Assembly (NCBI GenBank): GCA_038025085.1
Contig: CM076147.1
Coordinates: 43,112,766-43,176,765 of the forward strand
Direction: 5' to 3'
DNA from: Tetragonia tetragonoides
Taxonomy: Eukaryota > Streptophyta > Magnoliopsida > Caryophyllales > Aizoaceae
Length of the DNA stretch: 64,000 nt
Shown here one piece after another: positions 36,719-51,262 of the stretch. Below the pieces are notes generated by a model, which was given only the letters and a program-made list of their open reading frames with translations, did no database searches and had not been told where the DNA came from. Position 1 is the stretch's first letter; every line of letters starts with the position of its first letter. The translations under genes were made by a program, and so were the position numbers.

Positions 36719-39700
36719 TTACCAGTGAGGTTCCCTTGGATCCTGCATGAATTGACTTAAGAACTGAACAGCATAAGCAAGATCAGGTCTTGTATTTGTC
36801 AAGTAATTCAATTTTCCAACCAGTTTCCTGTATAAACTAGGATCTGTAATCGGCTTGCCAGAGTCAGGTCTCAATTTCAGATTAGTTTCCAAAGGGCAAT
36901 GTGCAGGAGCAACATTTAGGTGATCAAATTCTTTTAATAATTCAGCTGCAAATTTTCTCTGGGTCATGATCACACCATGAGATTCCTGTAGGATTTCTAT
37001 GCCAAGAAAATAATTTAGAGTACCTAAATCCTTGATCCTGAATGTGGAATGCAGGAAAGCTTTCAAATCATGCATCTCTTCCAAATGATTTCCAGTAAGC
37101 AAGATGTCATCCACATAGACTGCTACAAATATAATACTCTTGCCCATGGCCTTGTAAAAGAGAGAATAATCATTCTTTGACTGAATATAGCCCCTGGATC
37201 TCAATGCTGTAGAAAGTTTAGCATGCGACTGTCTAGAAGCTTGCTTAAGGCCATACAATGATTTCTTTAATTTTAGGACCTTGGTGGGATCAGATAAAGT
37301 CAAGCCAGTGGGAGGTTTCATGTATATATCTTCATCCAAATCCCCATGTAAAAATGCATTATTGACATCTAATTGATGCATAGGCCAATGCATCTTCACT
37401 GCAGTAGCAATAAGACTCCTTATGGTTGTCATTTTTACAACTGGAGAAAATGTTTCAGTATAATCAATACCAGCCTTTTGAGTACAACCTTTGATGACTA
37501 ATCTTCCTTTGTATCTTTCAACTATACCATCAGCATGCCTCTTAATTTTGTAAACCCATTTGCTACTAATAGGTTTCTTACCCTTAGGTAACATAGCCTC
37601 TTCCCATGTGTCATTGGCCTCAAGAGCAGAGAACTCTTGTTGCATAGCATCCTGCCAAGCAGGTATGGCAGCTGCCTCTTCATAATTTGCAGGCTCATGT
37701 AGTTCATTAGTAGAGTTAAGCAGCTGCTGATTAGGTGATGAAATGGTGGAAAAACAAACATGATTTGGAATAGAAAAAGATGAGGTCAAAGTGTGAGGAC
37801 AATCATGAATACAAGCAATATCACAATGAGAGGATTCCAGGGCTGCATGACTGCAAACATAATCATCTAAGTAGGCAGGCTGTTGAGTTGTTCTAACAGA
37901 CCTTCTGACAAGAGGAGCAGGAGAGGAAGAAGAAGGAGTGGGAGAAGGATGAGGAGAAGAAGAAAGAAGAGATGAAGAGGAAGATGGAGATGGAGAGGAA
38001 GGTGTAGATGGAGAAGATGTGTGATTAGGGGAAGAAATGAGAGGGACTGACTGAATGGATGGAGATGAGGAATAATGAAAATCAAATGGTGTTTGAGTAG
38101 AAAAAGGAAGAAAAGAATTTGTGTGTTTGAGAGAAGGAAAAGATGTTTCTTGAAAGATAACATCTCTAGACATTTGAATCTTGTGAGTATCAAGATTGTA
38201 AAGTTTGTAAGCTTTCTTTCCTAGAGGGTAGCCTAGGAAAATACAAGGTGAAGCTCTTGGTTGAAATTTGTCACGACCTTGTCTAAGAGTGGAAGCATAA
38301 CATAAACATCCAAAAGACTTGAGGTGAGAATAGGAAGGTGAATGGCCAAACAAAAGCTCAAAAGGTGTTTTGTTGTGAAGGATTTTCATTGGAAACCTAT
38401 TGATAAGGTAAGTGGCTGTGAGGATGCAATCACCCCAAAAAATAATAGGTAGCTTTGATTGAATGAAAAGAGCCCTAGCTGTTTCCAGAAGGTGTTGGTG
38501 CTTCCTCTCAACTACTCCATTCTGCTGAGGAGTATCTCTAACACTGGTTTGATGCAGGATTCCCTTAGACTGAAAGTATGCAGTGGCTTCCCTACTTGAA
38601 CCTAGCTCAAGTGCATTATCAGTCCTGAAGGTTTTAATTTTGGTATTGAACTGAGTGGAAATCATTTCTGTGAAGGTCTGGAGAAGAGGGAAAGCATTGC
38701 TCTTGGTTTTAAGAAGGTGAGTCCAAGTGGCTCTACTAAAATCCTCAACTATGGTGAGAAAGTAATGATAACCTCCATGTGTAGCTGTATGATAAGGTCC
38801 CCAAACATCAACATGAACAAGATCAAAAAGGTTGGATGATTGTGTTTGACTGAGAGGGAAAGGTAACCTATGTTGTCTTGCTTTTGGACAAACATCACAA
38901 CATTTAATAGTGTCAATGTAATTATCAGGAAAAAAGGACAGTTGTTTGAGCTTATATAAAGGTAAGTGACCCAATCTTTGGTGCCAAATATGACCATTTT
39001 CATTATTTCTAACTGAATTACACAAAGCTTCATGTATAAAGGAGGAAGACATAAAAGTATCAACTGATTTTTGCATATTAATCAGTTGAGAAGAGCTAGG
39101 AACACATTTATTTGTAGGAGAAAAACCAGCTAGATTACAACCTTTGCCTAACTGAACAGAATCTCTATGACATTTATTGGCATGAGATGCAGAAGAATTG
39201 AATCGTGTTTGAGCTTGAGAAACAGGAATATGTTGCAGCAAATACAGCCCTGAGTGAACATCACCAAGCTCCAGAGGCCTCTTCATTGAAGGGCCCTGAA
39301 AATAACATTTGGAATTAGTGAAAATGGCATAAGAAAAAGCCTGTTTGCATAATTTGCCTATTGAAAGCAGATTATACTTGAATTGTGGAACATGAAGCAC
39401 ATTATGCAAGATGATATCAGGATGAATGCGCACAGAACCAATTTTATGCACATTAACAACATGACCATTTGGTAATGTAACATGATATGCTTTTGGAAGG
39501 GTTTGTGTTTGGATGAAAAGGTTTTCATTGTGGCACATATGATCACTGGCACCAGTGTCAATGATCCAAGTGTAATCAGCAGCTGACCAACAACTACAAC
39601 AAATACAATTACCAGAAAATGCATGAGGAGAGCAAGCATTTATACCTGAGCAGTTAGCAGCTGTAAAAGCCTGACCAGTAGGTCCTCCAGGAATGATATT

Positions 39701-39964
39701 AAGGCCTCCAGAATAAGAATGATTGTTCTGTGCTCCAGTTTGATCAGTAGGCTTGTTGTTGGCTTGTAAGTTGCTCATCATAGCCATGAGTTGAGTGAAC
39801 TGATCTTGAGAAATGTTCTGGTGATTATTACCAGAATTCCAAGATTGAGAGCCTTGAGGAGCATTCTGATTTGCATTGCCAGTATTGCAGGAATTCCAAT
39901 TCTGTGAGGCATTGTGCAAGAATTCCTCTCCAGACTGAGAAATATCATCATCTTGCTCATACAT
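36719..39964 (-). pseudogene. copia element 2 protease-integrase-RT region
   Basis: 1081 open codons: aspartic protease DTGASDHM, integrase zinc motif (HQRLGH, CDVC) and core (DNALELG, VVERKHQ), and reverse transcriptase with YVDDILL. The frame stops at TAA after REPHW. An in-frame stop after the zinc knuckle (CNHCKKPGHTASRC, then TAA) separates it from gag. Confidence 0.9.
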
Positions 39965-40210
39965 TGCATTGCCAGCAATTCTTTTATTTTTAGTGAACTT
40001 GAAATCCTTAGGAAAACCTACAATTCTTTAGCATCTACTTGCAGTATGCCCTGGCTTTTTACAATGATTACAGATAATTCTTTTGCCATCAAATTTTTGT
40101 TTCTGATTTTGATTATATTGAACATTTTGCTGAATATCCTGGTTGTGATTCGATGCATACATCGATGCAGATTCATTGACAAATTGTGAAGAAGCATGAA
40201 CTTCTCTTTG

Positions 40211-40906
40211 CTATTCTTCTTGAGACAATAAAGCATAAGCCTGACTCACAGAAGGTAGAGGTTTCATCATTAGAATATTACCTCTAACGTGATTGTAATC
40301 ACTGTTGAGTCCCATGAGAAACTGAACAAGACGTTGATCTTCATTGAATTTCTGCAAGGCTTGTGCAGCACCACAAGAACAAATAGGCAGAGAAGACAAA
40401 GTGTTTAATTCATCCCAATTTTTCTTCAATTTAGTGAAATAACCAGCAACATCATTTGTGCCTTGTCCTGATAAACGAATGTCTTTTTCCAATTGAAATA
40501 GCTTAGCACCACTAGCTTGACCATAACGATCTTCGAGTTCTTTCCAGATATCATGAGCTGAATCCGAATAAAGAACACTTTCAGCTATGTCTTGAGATAA
40601 GACATTCAAAATCCAAGATGTGACCATATCGTTGCATCTCCTCCATTGATTATACTTAGGATCAGTTGCAGGAGGTTGAGAATTCAAGGTGATGAAATTC
40701 AACTTGTTCTTCGCTGACAAGGCTATTGACATTGATTTCTTCCATGAACCAAAACTCGAACCATCAAAAGGTTTCGAAACCAACAATAAACCAGGATGAT
40801 CAGCAGGATGAAGAAATAGAGGATCTGAATGATCAAGAGAATTCGAACCAGAATTCGAACCAGAATTCGAACCAGAACTTTGCGAACCAGAATCTTGAGT
40901 TGTCAT
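40211..40906 (-). pseudogene. copia element 2 gag
   Basis: 231 codons starting MTTQDSGSQ with a three-fold NSGS repeat, then a copia-type gag domain (FGSWKKSMSIAL, IWKELEDRYGQ). It is ended early by TAG after LLSQEE, while the frame continues in the same register to the zinc knuckle and pol, so this is a nonsense change, not a natural end. Confidence 0.85.
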
Positions 40907-41141
40907 TGCGGATAAGCGATTCGATCAATTATATTGACATGAATTGATCGCAGGAAAAAGATGAATACCTAAATCAAATTGAGCTGTGATTAATTGACGA
41001 AAAACAAACCAATTAATCGAAGAACGAAATGAAATTGATTGTGATTATAAAGCTTGATTGTCGATGAAGCAAATCGAAACAATCGAAGATGAAAATGAAC
41101 TGATTAGAGGTGATTTAGGTATTCGATTTGAGCTTAGCTTA

Positions 41142-41153
41142 GCTCTGATACCA
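41142..41153 (-). other. copia element 2 primer-binding site (tRNA-iMet)
   Basis: The minus strand reads TGGTATCAGAGC directly abutting the 5' LTR at 41154. Confidence 0.9.
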
Positions 41154-41447
41154 TGTTGATGTTGATCAACTAAGCTCAAGAACAAAACAGAAAATGTGTT
41201 TTAGAGAGAGAAAGAGATTGAGAGAATCTGAGATAAATTCTCAATGTATTGAATGAATGAATACAGAAAATGAATTACAGAGAAGTTTATATACAACAAC
41301 TAATCAACTAAACCAAGCAAGGCAAAAACAGAGCCAAGCAACAAACTCTAACAGAAAGTGTAACAAACTTTTACTGTTTTCTAACAAACTTATTTCTAAC
41401 AAACTGAAAACTGAATTATAAATAAATAAAGCTAATTATGTCTAACA
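41154..41447 (-). repeat. copia element 2, 5' LTR
   Basis: Partner of 35864-36157, one substitution apart (ATACAACAACT here, ATACAGCAACT there). Confidence 0.95.
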
Positions 41448-43737
41448 AAATGGCATACAACTTCATAAGGTATCTTTACCAAACAAAGCATATTTATGAT
41501 AATATGATATCCACTGGTTTTGTTGCTGTAGCTAATATTTAGCATATGCTGGGAGTATCAGGCCTCAACATCATTACCAATCCGTGTCATGGGGTAGCTT
41601 ATCTTACTTATGTAATTCTTCTCTGTTCTAGTGTCAATTCTGATATTTGTTTGTTCGTTGCAGGGGAAGAGAAGAAGAAGGGGAGAAGGTATGTATAATC
41701 TCTGAAAGGCTCGCTGTCTTCTATGTTTGTCATGGCGTCTACACTTTTGAATTCCTGATGTATTTGGTTACCCCCCCGCTCTCTCTCTGATAGTTCATAG
41801 TTTTCTGATTGTTTTCCTGCTAGCATGTGCTTAGTTCTTTTTGTCCATATTTACCACATTCTTTTCTTTGGTTCTCTGCCTCCTCTCTTCTTGGGATGAG
41901 TTAATTTTGCACCTCTGTCTCCTCTCATTAGAACTTGTATCCATTGTTAGTTTATCTACTGAACTATTTCACACCATTAACTACGGAGTATTATTTTAGC
42001 AGCTAGTTTAATGTAGTAATCAGAATGGGGCTGTTAGTTCTGAGAGTTCTCTTTTCTAGATTGTTGTATTGCAGACTTGCAGTCATGTTAAATGGGTCAA
42101 GAAAATGCTCTGCGTGAACTTTTTCTTACATGGTTGGAATGCCTGAAAATTATCCGGCATGGTTAAAGTGCAGCAGGCTACTTAAATGGATATAGCTAGC
42201 CCATGTATGCCTTAATACTGCAAATGATGTCTACATTAGCATATTTAACATAAATAACCGAGGGACATTTCAAAAAAAATCTCATAATTTGAAGTGATTA
42301 GTATTAAATGGGTCAAGTAGACACAATTACACCCATCTGATTAAACGAGTTAAGGCACTAATGTTTTTTCAGGATGAGACTTGAGAATCTCAATCCAAAC
42401 TCATTTGTATCGTCTTCTGTATGTGTTATACTCTCACTCCCATGTTTCTGAGTAACTCAATTTAAACTTCATTTGTATAGTATTCTGTTAGTGTTATACT
42501 CTCATGTTTTTGAATATATTCCAGCTAGACGACATGAGTATTTTTGTACTTCCATATTGTGTCCCGCTCACTGTCGATCAGCCGGAGCGAACTTGAACTA
42601 TTTGTCTACATCTAATAATTTAATGAAGAAATTTCAGACTTGTCTGTCTCATAAAAGATGGCATTTCCAATACATCTATCCGAAGCCCCCTACCCCTTCT
42701 GGGGAATCTTATGCACCTTAAGAAATATGCAAGATATGGATGGTGTTACAGTAAGAAAATATCTTTAATAGCATGTTCCATTCATCTTGTGCCATTGACT
42801 GAGTATAAGGTACCTGTTGGAGAAATGTGGAAACCTGTAGTAAATATGGTTAAGGTTTTTTTGCCTATTGGTTTTGATTTTAGGATATATTAATACATGG
42901 ATGCTTGAATGGTTAATTATGTGAAAATTGTTTAACGATATATTGTGTAGTTTGGGCTAATTTTTTTGTCGTTTGCTTTGCTGCATAATAGTGTTATAGT
43001 TTCAGTGAGCAAGTTTTCAGTTGTTCTTTGATTACTGTAGATAGCTGCTCATGGCAAGATGGTAATGGCATTGGAGGATCAGTTCCTGCATGGGACAATG
43101 AAAGTACCTATAGTGGCCAGCCTCACCAGGTTTGTCTATCTTTATCATTATTTGTTAATCCCTCTGTTCCAGTTTTTGCTGCCAGTTAATATCTTTTAAC
43201 AAAAACTCTTATAAGTTTTTTGTTTCTCATTAGGCCATTCATTATCTTTATTTTTGTGTGTGGTACCTTGAATGCTGTTATTTGGTGTTACTAGCCGAAT
43301 GATTTCTTCCATATTTTGTACTCTATATGACCTCCAACCATACTCTAATTCTCGTTCATCTTGAAGTCAACAAATTATAAAACTCCAAAGCAAGTTGATT
43401 TTTATTTGATAAAAGTAATTATAAATTAAGTGTTTTTTGTTTGAAAATTCATTGCATGTTCTTTTCTTTTTTCCTTTTTTCAAATTTTTTTTCTTTTATC
43501 CTTATGACTTGTTCGAATGTTCTGAATCGGCATGTTTAAGTACTTTGTGAGAATGGGTGATAGACGAAACATATTACTCAGTAGTCACATAAAATCCATA
43601 TTAGTCAAATGAGTATAGGACATGATCAGTAAAGATTACTTCATATCAAGGACACAAATATGGATGTGGAGTACTATACCTAACTATATAACACTGGGTT
43701 TGTAATTTGGAGTGCACCACTTAACTCAATAATCGGG

Positions 43738-44871
43738 AATTTCATGTGGTACCCTTAGAGTTTTAACTTTTGAACTTTGCACGAAATACCCATTAAGTTT
43801 ATATTTCAGCCCACCGCGTACAACTTTACAAACCAAGGGCTAACGACGTTTAAGTTGGTTTATTTTGATTGTTGAAATGATACTAAAATTTGAAGGGTAT
43901 TATATGCAAAACATTAAAAGCTGGCTGTTATGTTTTGCAATCGCAGTTTCTAAAATCAACGTCTTTGGAGAGGACTAGAGGACCTTGTACAAGGTCGCTT
44001 TGGAGAGGATTAATAGGGGTCATGAGACTCATGACTCATGACCTCTCTTATAACTGCTTGCTAGCTTATGGTGAGATGGTGGGTGAATAAGACTAACTCA
44101 GGTTCATTTGCATTGGTCACATGAAACAATCCAAAACCATCTGCAGCCCCTAACTCCAGCGTGGTATTCAAGGCATTATTCTTCAGTTTTATGCTGAAAT
44201 GAGAGGCTTCATTGGAGGGTGTGGCGGATTAATTGGTATGGGTGGGTGCCACTAAAGAGTGATTTTAAGTGTGTTGTCAGCTATGGCCCATTAATGTTTA
44301 GCATTGGGTACCCCTCAAGTTTTAGTATCTGGTGGTTATGTTCAATTTTGTGCACAAATTCCACAACCTTAAGTTTAAAATAGAAAAGATTTAGGGTGCG
44401 TTCTTTTTCACTGATTCTCATTGATTGGGTAAGTTCTTGTCACTGATTCCCACTGATTGAGTTAAGTCCTGTCACTGATTTCTACTGATTCAGTAAGGTC
44501 CTTCCACTGATTCTCACTAATTCAATAAGGTTTTGCCACTGATTCTGTGAGTAGGAATGTGGGGCCTGCCATTGATTTTCACTGAATAAGTAAGGTCCTG
44601 CCACTGATTACCACTAATTGAGAAAGGTCTTGCCACTTATTTTCAGTAGTAAGGTCCAATAAGTGGAAAAGAACACACCCTCAATCTTTTAAGTCCTTAA
44701 TTAATAAGGGCAAAATGGTCATTTCAACAATTGAAATTAACCAACTTAAACGTAGTTTGAAACTTTATATGCGGTGGGCTGAAATAGGAACTTGATGAGT
44801 ATTTTGTGCAAAGTTTTTAAAAGTGGGTATTCTTTTCAAAAGTTCAAACGTCGCGGGTATCCCATGAAATT
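43738..44871. mobile_element. MULE-like non-autonomous element with long terminal inverted repeats (behind copy B)
   Basis: The left arm (43738 to about 43910) and right arm (about 44700-44871) are inverted copies: AATTTCATGTGGTACCC on one side, AATTTCATGGGATACCC on the other. Both continue through CAGCCCACCGC and GTTTAAGTTGGTT. There is no transposase frame. Long arms with a coding-free core suggest a Mutator-like element; target duplication not resolved. Confidence 0.6.
44410..44660. repeat. degenerate minisatellite of CACTGATT units
   Basis: Six or more units of about 40 bases built on CCACTGATTCTCACTGATT plus a GTAAGGTCCTG linker, inside the MULE-like element. Confidence 0.75.
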
Positions 44872-45714
44872 TTCATTTAATAATTTCAACACCAATTAGT
44901 ATAGTTTGGCACGATAATTAGTATTTTAATAGTACTTTTTTTTTTGGGATAAATATTTGTTTGGGAGTACTATTTTTCAATATGATGGTATTTTGGCCAA
45001 AAGATAAAGGAAAGACGTCCCTAAACCAACTAAAAGAAAGAAGATTCTTAGACTATTTGCATCTTTTTCCTGTGGTTAATTTTTAAAAACTGGAAAAACT
45101 ATAAGTAATTAGTAAGTATAACTGATTGGCAGAATATAATCCAACTTTACTGTTAGAATTTGATAATCCCAACCAAAATTGTTTTAGCCCATGGGTATGA
45201 TACTATGATTTGTTTGTCAAGTTAGTTAATTTGATAAATTACTGAATTGAAGATACCCCACGTGGCCATGTCTTAGTAGGTAGCCAGTGCTAGTACTTTG
45301 GAACATCAAAGAACTTTAACGCATTGAAGATTCCTTCAGTGCTGTATTAGTGTTTTTTTCCTTCTTTTGGTAGGAGTACCGTACTTGTGTTAGCTGTTAT
45401 TAACTCTTTCATGTATAAAATCTGGCACAGTACCTGCATGTCTGATACTCTGATGCGTGGGAACCGAAGCACATTAGCTGGATGTCAGTTTTGGACAAGG
45501 TTCCTGGTGACTTGTGAGTTTTATTTTCTGAGAATTAAAATCTGTAGTTTACTGTTTACCCAAAAGAATAGGAACTTCTTTTTTGGTGAAAAAAGCTAGT
45601 TGGCTACAGAACTATTTGTAAGAAGCCTTGCCAAAGGCTTTAATTACTTTAGTGTGTGTTTCAAATTTTCAATTAGCCAACAACACTAGCACTAGCACTA
45701 GCACCAGCAGAGCC
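44872..45714 (+). promoter_or_regulatory. upstream region of AAA-ATPase gene 1
   Basis: AT-rich, no gene seen. The last ~100 bases contain CCTTGCCAAAGGCTTTAAT, weakly similar to CCTTCGCCAAGGTTTAAT upstream of gene 2, so the proximal promoters are homologous. No clear TATA box was found. Confidence 0.4.
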
Positions 45715-48700
45715 ATGGAGTATACAGGGAGAGGTAAGAGAACAGGAATGCCATTGCCAACGGCAGCATCACTTTTCTCGGCATATGCATCGTTGAGTGC
45801 AACGTTCACACTACTGCAGCAAGCTTTTTACCAGTTTGTGCCGCAACGCTTTCAACAATACATAGTTGCGTTGTTCATGCAATGGTTCTTCCCCAAGCCC
45901 ATGCCTTCACCCGATATCTTTACGCTCATAATCGAAGAGCAAGAGGTGAAACGCAATGAAATCTTTGATGCCTGTCAGCTTTACCTTTGCCACAAGATGA
46001 GTAACTCTGCTAATCTACTCAAGGTATTATTCTCTTCCTTCTTTTTTTCCCTTCTTCTTGTTGCTGCTTTATGCTTTTACTTTGAATATCTTTATGTGAT
46101 TTTTGATAAATCCATTTCATACTGATGATTATTTCGTTTTAACACTTACCAATTGTGTCAAGCTGCCCATTTTGTTGGTGGTGAATTTAGTAAATGAAGG
46201 GTTTTTTTTTTCCTTTTATTTTCTTTCCCCAACTGATTTGTGTGACTGTTTGGAAATTAAATTCAAGTTCTTTTTTCCCCTTGTTGATTGTTCTGAATCG
46301 GGCCTGTTTGCTTCATCTGGAACTTGACGTACTGTGGGAGAATAGGAGATAGAACATACTCTCTCTTACACAAAATCCTATATTGGTCAAATGATTGGAT
46401 CACCTGATCAGATGAAAATTACTACTAATATCAAGCATACTAGCTGTTTATCATTAGGTTTTAATTAGTTCTAGACCCAGATTATGAGAACGTATAGAGC
46501 CTTGATAAGGACTTTTTTTTTTTTTTTGGTTGAGAAAAGAGCCTTAATCTGGGTCTAGAACTAATTAAAACCTAATGATAAACAGCTAGTAGTACATCAT
46601 GAGCCTTGATAAGGACTTACTCAAGTTAAATAAGAATGCAGCCTTAAGGGGGACTAATTTTACTGTTGGAGGGCGGGAGTCATTCGTGTGCTAAGTTACC
46701 CAGGCTCTTTATTTCACCTGAAATACCCCTGTCAAGTCCTCGGTGTTTTGAACATGGGTATAAACACTTGAAAATTTACTTTAGGCCAAGAACTCTCAAT
46801 AATTTTAGAAACATGTGATTCCGGCACCAAGATACATACTGATGTACTACACTTGTAGCCAAGTCCGAGTAACATAATTTGTGTCCAAGAAAGACTGATT
46901 CTTAGGAGTAACTTGCAAATTTTGAGTGGAATCAGATATCACAGCGGGGTTGTTGGTAAATTACTTGGATAAATCTGAAGGGGAGTATCATAAACTTGGT
47001 GCGGCCCCAATTGGAGTACAACATGATAACATTGGGTTTGTAATTTGCAGCACAAACACTTAATTTACTTATTTCCCCACCAGCAAAACAGACCATTGAT
47101 AATGAAAATCACCCGCATGAAAAGAATTTATCAAATTTGCCATAAATCAAACTCAAGGGTTACCACAAAGGTATATTTGCACTAGTTTGTTCGTGCCAGG
47201 TGTGTTGTTTCCTTGATTTCCTAGTCTCTTTCCCCCCCCCCTTTTTTTTTTTCTGTAAATACTGAACCAGACCCCAAAGCATTTCTTTAAAATTCTAGTA
47301 GTACATCATTTGCTGTTTAATCATGTAGCAATGTGTTGTTTCCTTTGTGTCTTTGATTCTGATATTGATTGATGGGAACCCTGAGGGCTGCTTGGAAGAA
47401 TACTAACTTAAGTTTGGGTTTTAATTAGTGTGGATGTGAAATCTAAGACAACCTTATCTTGCGTTACAAATATCTAAGGTGAGCAGGGCTGCCAACGAGG
47501 AGACTATGAGCTTCAAGCTTGCTACAGGGGGGACATTTTCAGACAGCTTTCAGGGGATAAAGCTTCTCTGGAGTTTCCATTGCCGTGATTCTTCTTCTGC
47601 ATCTGCTGCCCCTGCTCCTGCTCAGAATGACAATATCAATCGGAGTACTACTGAGAGGTCGTACTTCTCCTTGGCCATGGACATGGAGCACAAAAACATG
47701 ATCTGCACTTCTTACTTGCCCTTCGTTATCGAAACCTCGCAAGACATCTTACACCAAGAGAGACTCTTGAAACTAAGTGACTGTAGTGCTGCAAATAATC
47801 AAGGCTACCCAAGTGGCAAGTGCAGATTCAAGAATTCTGTTAACATGACCCACCCCTTCACCTTTGACAAGCTCGCTATTGACCCTGACATGAAGAAGTT
47901 CATAATGGATGATTTGGATCGATTTGTTGAGAGGAAGGACTTCTATAGGCGGGTCGGAAAGCCTTGGAAACGTGGGTACTTGCTCTATGGCCCTCCGGGG
48001 ACAGGCAAGTCAAGCTTGATAGCTGCCATGGCTAATTACCTTAAGTTTGATATCTATGATCTACAGTTGAGGGGTATGCACTCTGACTCTTTCTTGAGGG
48101 ATTTGTTGCTTTGGGTACCAAGCAAATCAATCATTGTCGTCGAGGATATCGATTGCTCTGCAGGCCTTCCAACTTCAAGGTTCAACAGCTTAAAGGGCCC
48201 TGAATATGTTGAACTTAATGTGGATACTACCAAGCCTAAGTATGGGGGTCAGGTTAGCTTGTCTGCTTTCTCTGTACTCGTCTCCATTTGTCATACATGC
48301 TCACTTATATATGCATATATACATCCTCAGGTTTCAGTCAATTTCTTACCTATTATGATAGCCTTATGAGATGATAGGAAAGGTTAAGAAAGGAAGGGAA
48401 GAGAAGGAAGACAAAGTGAAACGGAAAAAAATTAATTATCAATTCCATTGCTTGGTTTAACAAAAAGGAATCATAAGTCATTTTTCCTTAGCCTGGTTAA
48501 GTAATATGAAAGGAAAACAAGTGTTTTACAATTAATTGGTGTTCTTTTATTCCAAATCCGACCGATTCAGGAACTTCCTATCAATTCATTGCTTGTTTCA
48601 GTATATTTCTCGAACCAAATGTACGAAAAGCTACCCATTTCCTTAACTCTAACCTACTTTCTTCTCCAACCATTTCTCATGAAACCAAACATTGTCCTAT

Positions 48701-49086
48701 TGTATTGGCAGGTGTCTCTGGCGGCACTGCTTAACTTTGTGGATGGACTATGGTCATGCTGTGGAGATGAGAGGCTGATAGTTTTCACCACCAATCACAA
48801 GGATAAACTCGACCCTGCTTTGCTTCGCCCTGGACGTATGGACATGCACATTCACATGTCCTACTTGACTATGTCGGGCTTCAAGGTCTTGGCCTACAAT
48901 TATTTCCAACTTTCACTCGACCATGAGCTGTTTGGAGAGATTGAGAGCCTGCTGGAAACTGTGAATTCGACCCCTGCAGAAGTCGCGGAGGAGTTGATGA
49001 GGAGTGACGACCATGACACCGCCCTCAAAGGGGTCGTCGAGCTGCTTAAGAGGAAGAAATCTGAAACCCAGGATGCTCTAACCTAG
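45715..49086 (+). CDS. BCS1-like AAA-ATPase 1 (AATP1/HSR4 type)
   Basis: Membrane-anchored AAA-ATPase of the plant BCS1-like family (mitochondrial or ER; stress-related members known). Exons 45715-46023, 47479-48252 and 48712-49086; 485 codons plus stop, in phase. The ATG giving MEYTGRG was chosen because the paralogue starts there. An N-terminal hydrophobic helix spans about 19-43, then the AAA-associated domain. Walker A GPPGTGKS is at 274-281, Walker B EDID at 325-328, and arginine-finger motif LRPGR near 400. A short Ser/Ala/Pro linker near 140-155 differs from gene 2. Length fits the family (450-520). All catalytic motifs are intact. It lies downstream of CAP-H copy B, same strand. Confidence 0.9.
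46439..46590. repeat. perfect 46-bp inverted repeat, 60-base loop
   Basis: The arm 46439-46484 (ACTAGCTGTTTATCATTAGG at its start) is the exact reverse complement of 46545-46590. An 18-base direct repeat, GAGCCTTGATAAGGACTT, lies in the loop (46497-46514) and just beyond the right arm (46601-46618). It is in intron 1 of AAA-ATPase 1; the equivalent intron of gene 2 lacks it. Confidence 0.95.
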
Positions 49087-50950
<1,864 letters not shown>

Positions 50951-51012
50951 CTATAAAAACGGGTTGGGTCGGTTTTACGGTCGGGTATTTTTTAGAACAA
51001 GAGATACTGAAA

Positions 51013-51106
51013 ACGCGTTTGAGTTAATAGAGATAAGACAAAGCGCGTTTTTGTCAAGAGAGAAACGAAAACGCGTCCGGTCAAAGTTAAAGCAGGAAAT
51101 ACGCGC
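51013..51106 (+). promoter_or_regulatory. CGCG minisatellite upstream of CAP-H copy C
   Basis: Cores at 51013 (ACGCGT), 51043 (GCGCGT), 51071 (ACGCGT) and 51101 (ACGCGC), 28-30 bases apart, followed by the same TGATACGACAGCGTATATC flank as in copy B. The ATG is at 51263. Confidence 0.8.
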
Positions 51107-51262
51107 TGATACGACAGCGTATATCAAACGCCGACACACAAAACGAGTACTATTTACACTCTTGAAATCATCTGTTCGCTATTCAAAAATCCCAAAAGTA
51201 CATTTCATTTCCCTCGCTCGCGCTTTCTCACTCCTCTCTCTCTTCTCTGTTTCTCTCTCTTC

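Larger units (their letters stand above)
35864..41447 (-). mobile_element. Ty1-copia LTR retrotransposon (element 2), coding region broken
   Basis: 5584 bp with 294-bp LTRs (35864-36157 and 41154-41447) that differ at one base by eye, and a perfect 5-bp target duplication AAATG (35859-35863, 41448-41452). PBS and polypurine tract are intact. The empty site is visible in CAP-H copy C near 55437-55450. The polyprotein is interrupted by three stops and one frameshift. Confidence 0.97.
33534..43404 (+). pseudogene. CAP-H: condensin complex subunit 2 (CAP-H), broken copy B, split by a copia element
   Basis: Remnants: exon 1 (33534-33642; in-frame TAG soon after NGGNPNL), the short acidic exon (34199-34250), the exon with TLEAGVKIYAHRVDSV (34617-34725), and a fragment at 35152-35206. 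The middle exons (kleisin core through RKRIDFTK) are deleted and replaced by about 130 bases of LINE-like 3' end. Later remnants: an EEKKKG-type exon near 41665, SCSWQDGNGIGG to STYSGQPHQ (43042-43130), and a worn exon at 43367-43404. Copia element 2 (35864-41447) sits in an intron. Coding function is not possible here. Confidence 0.8.
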
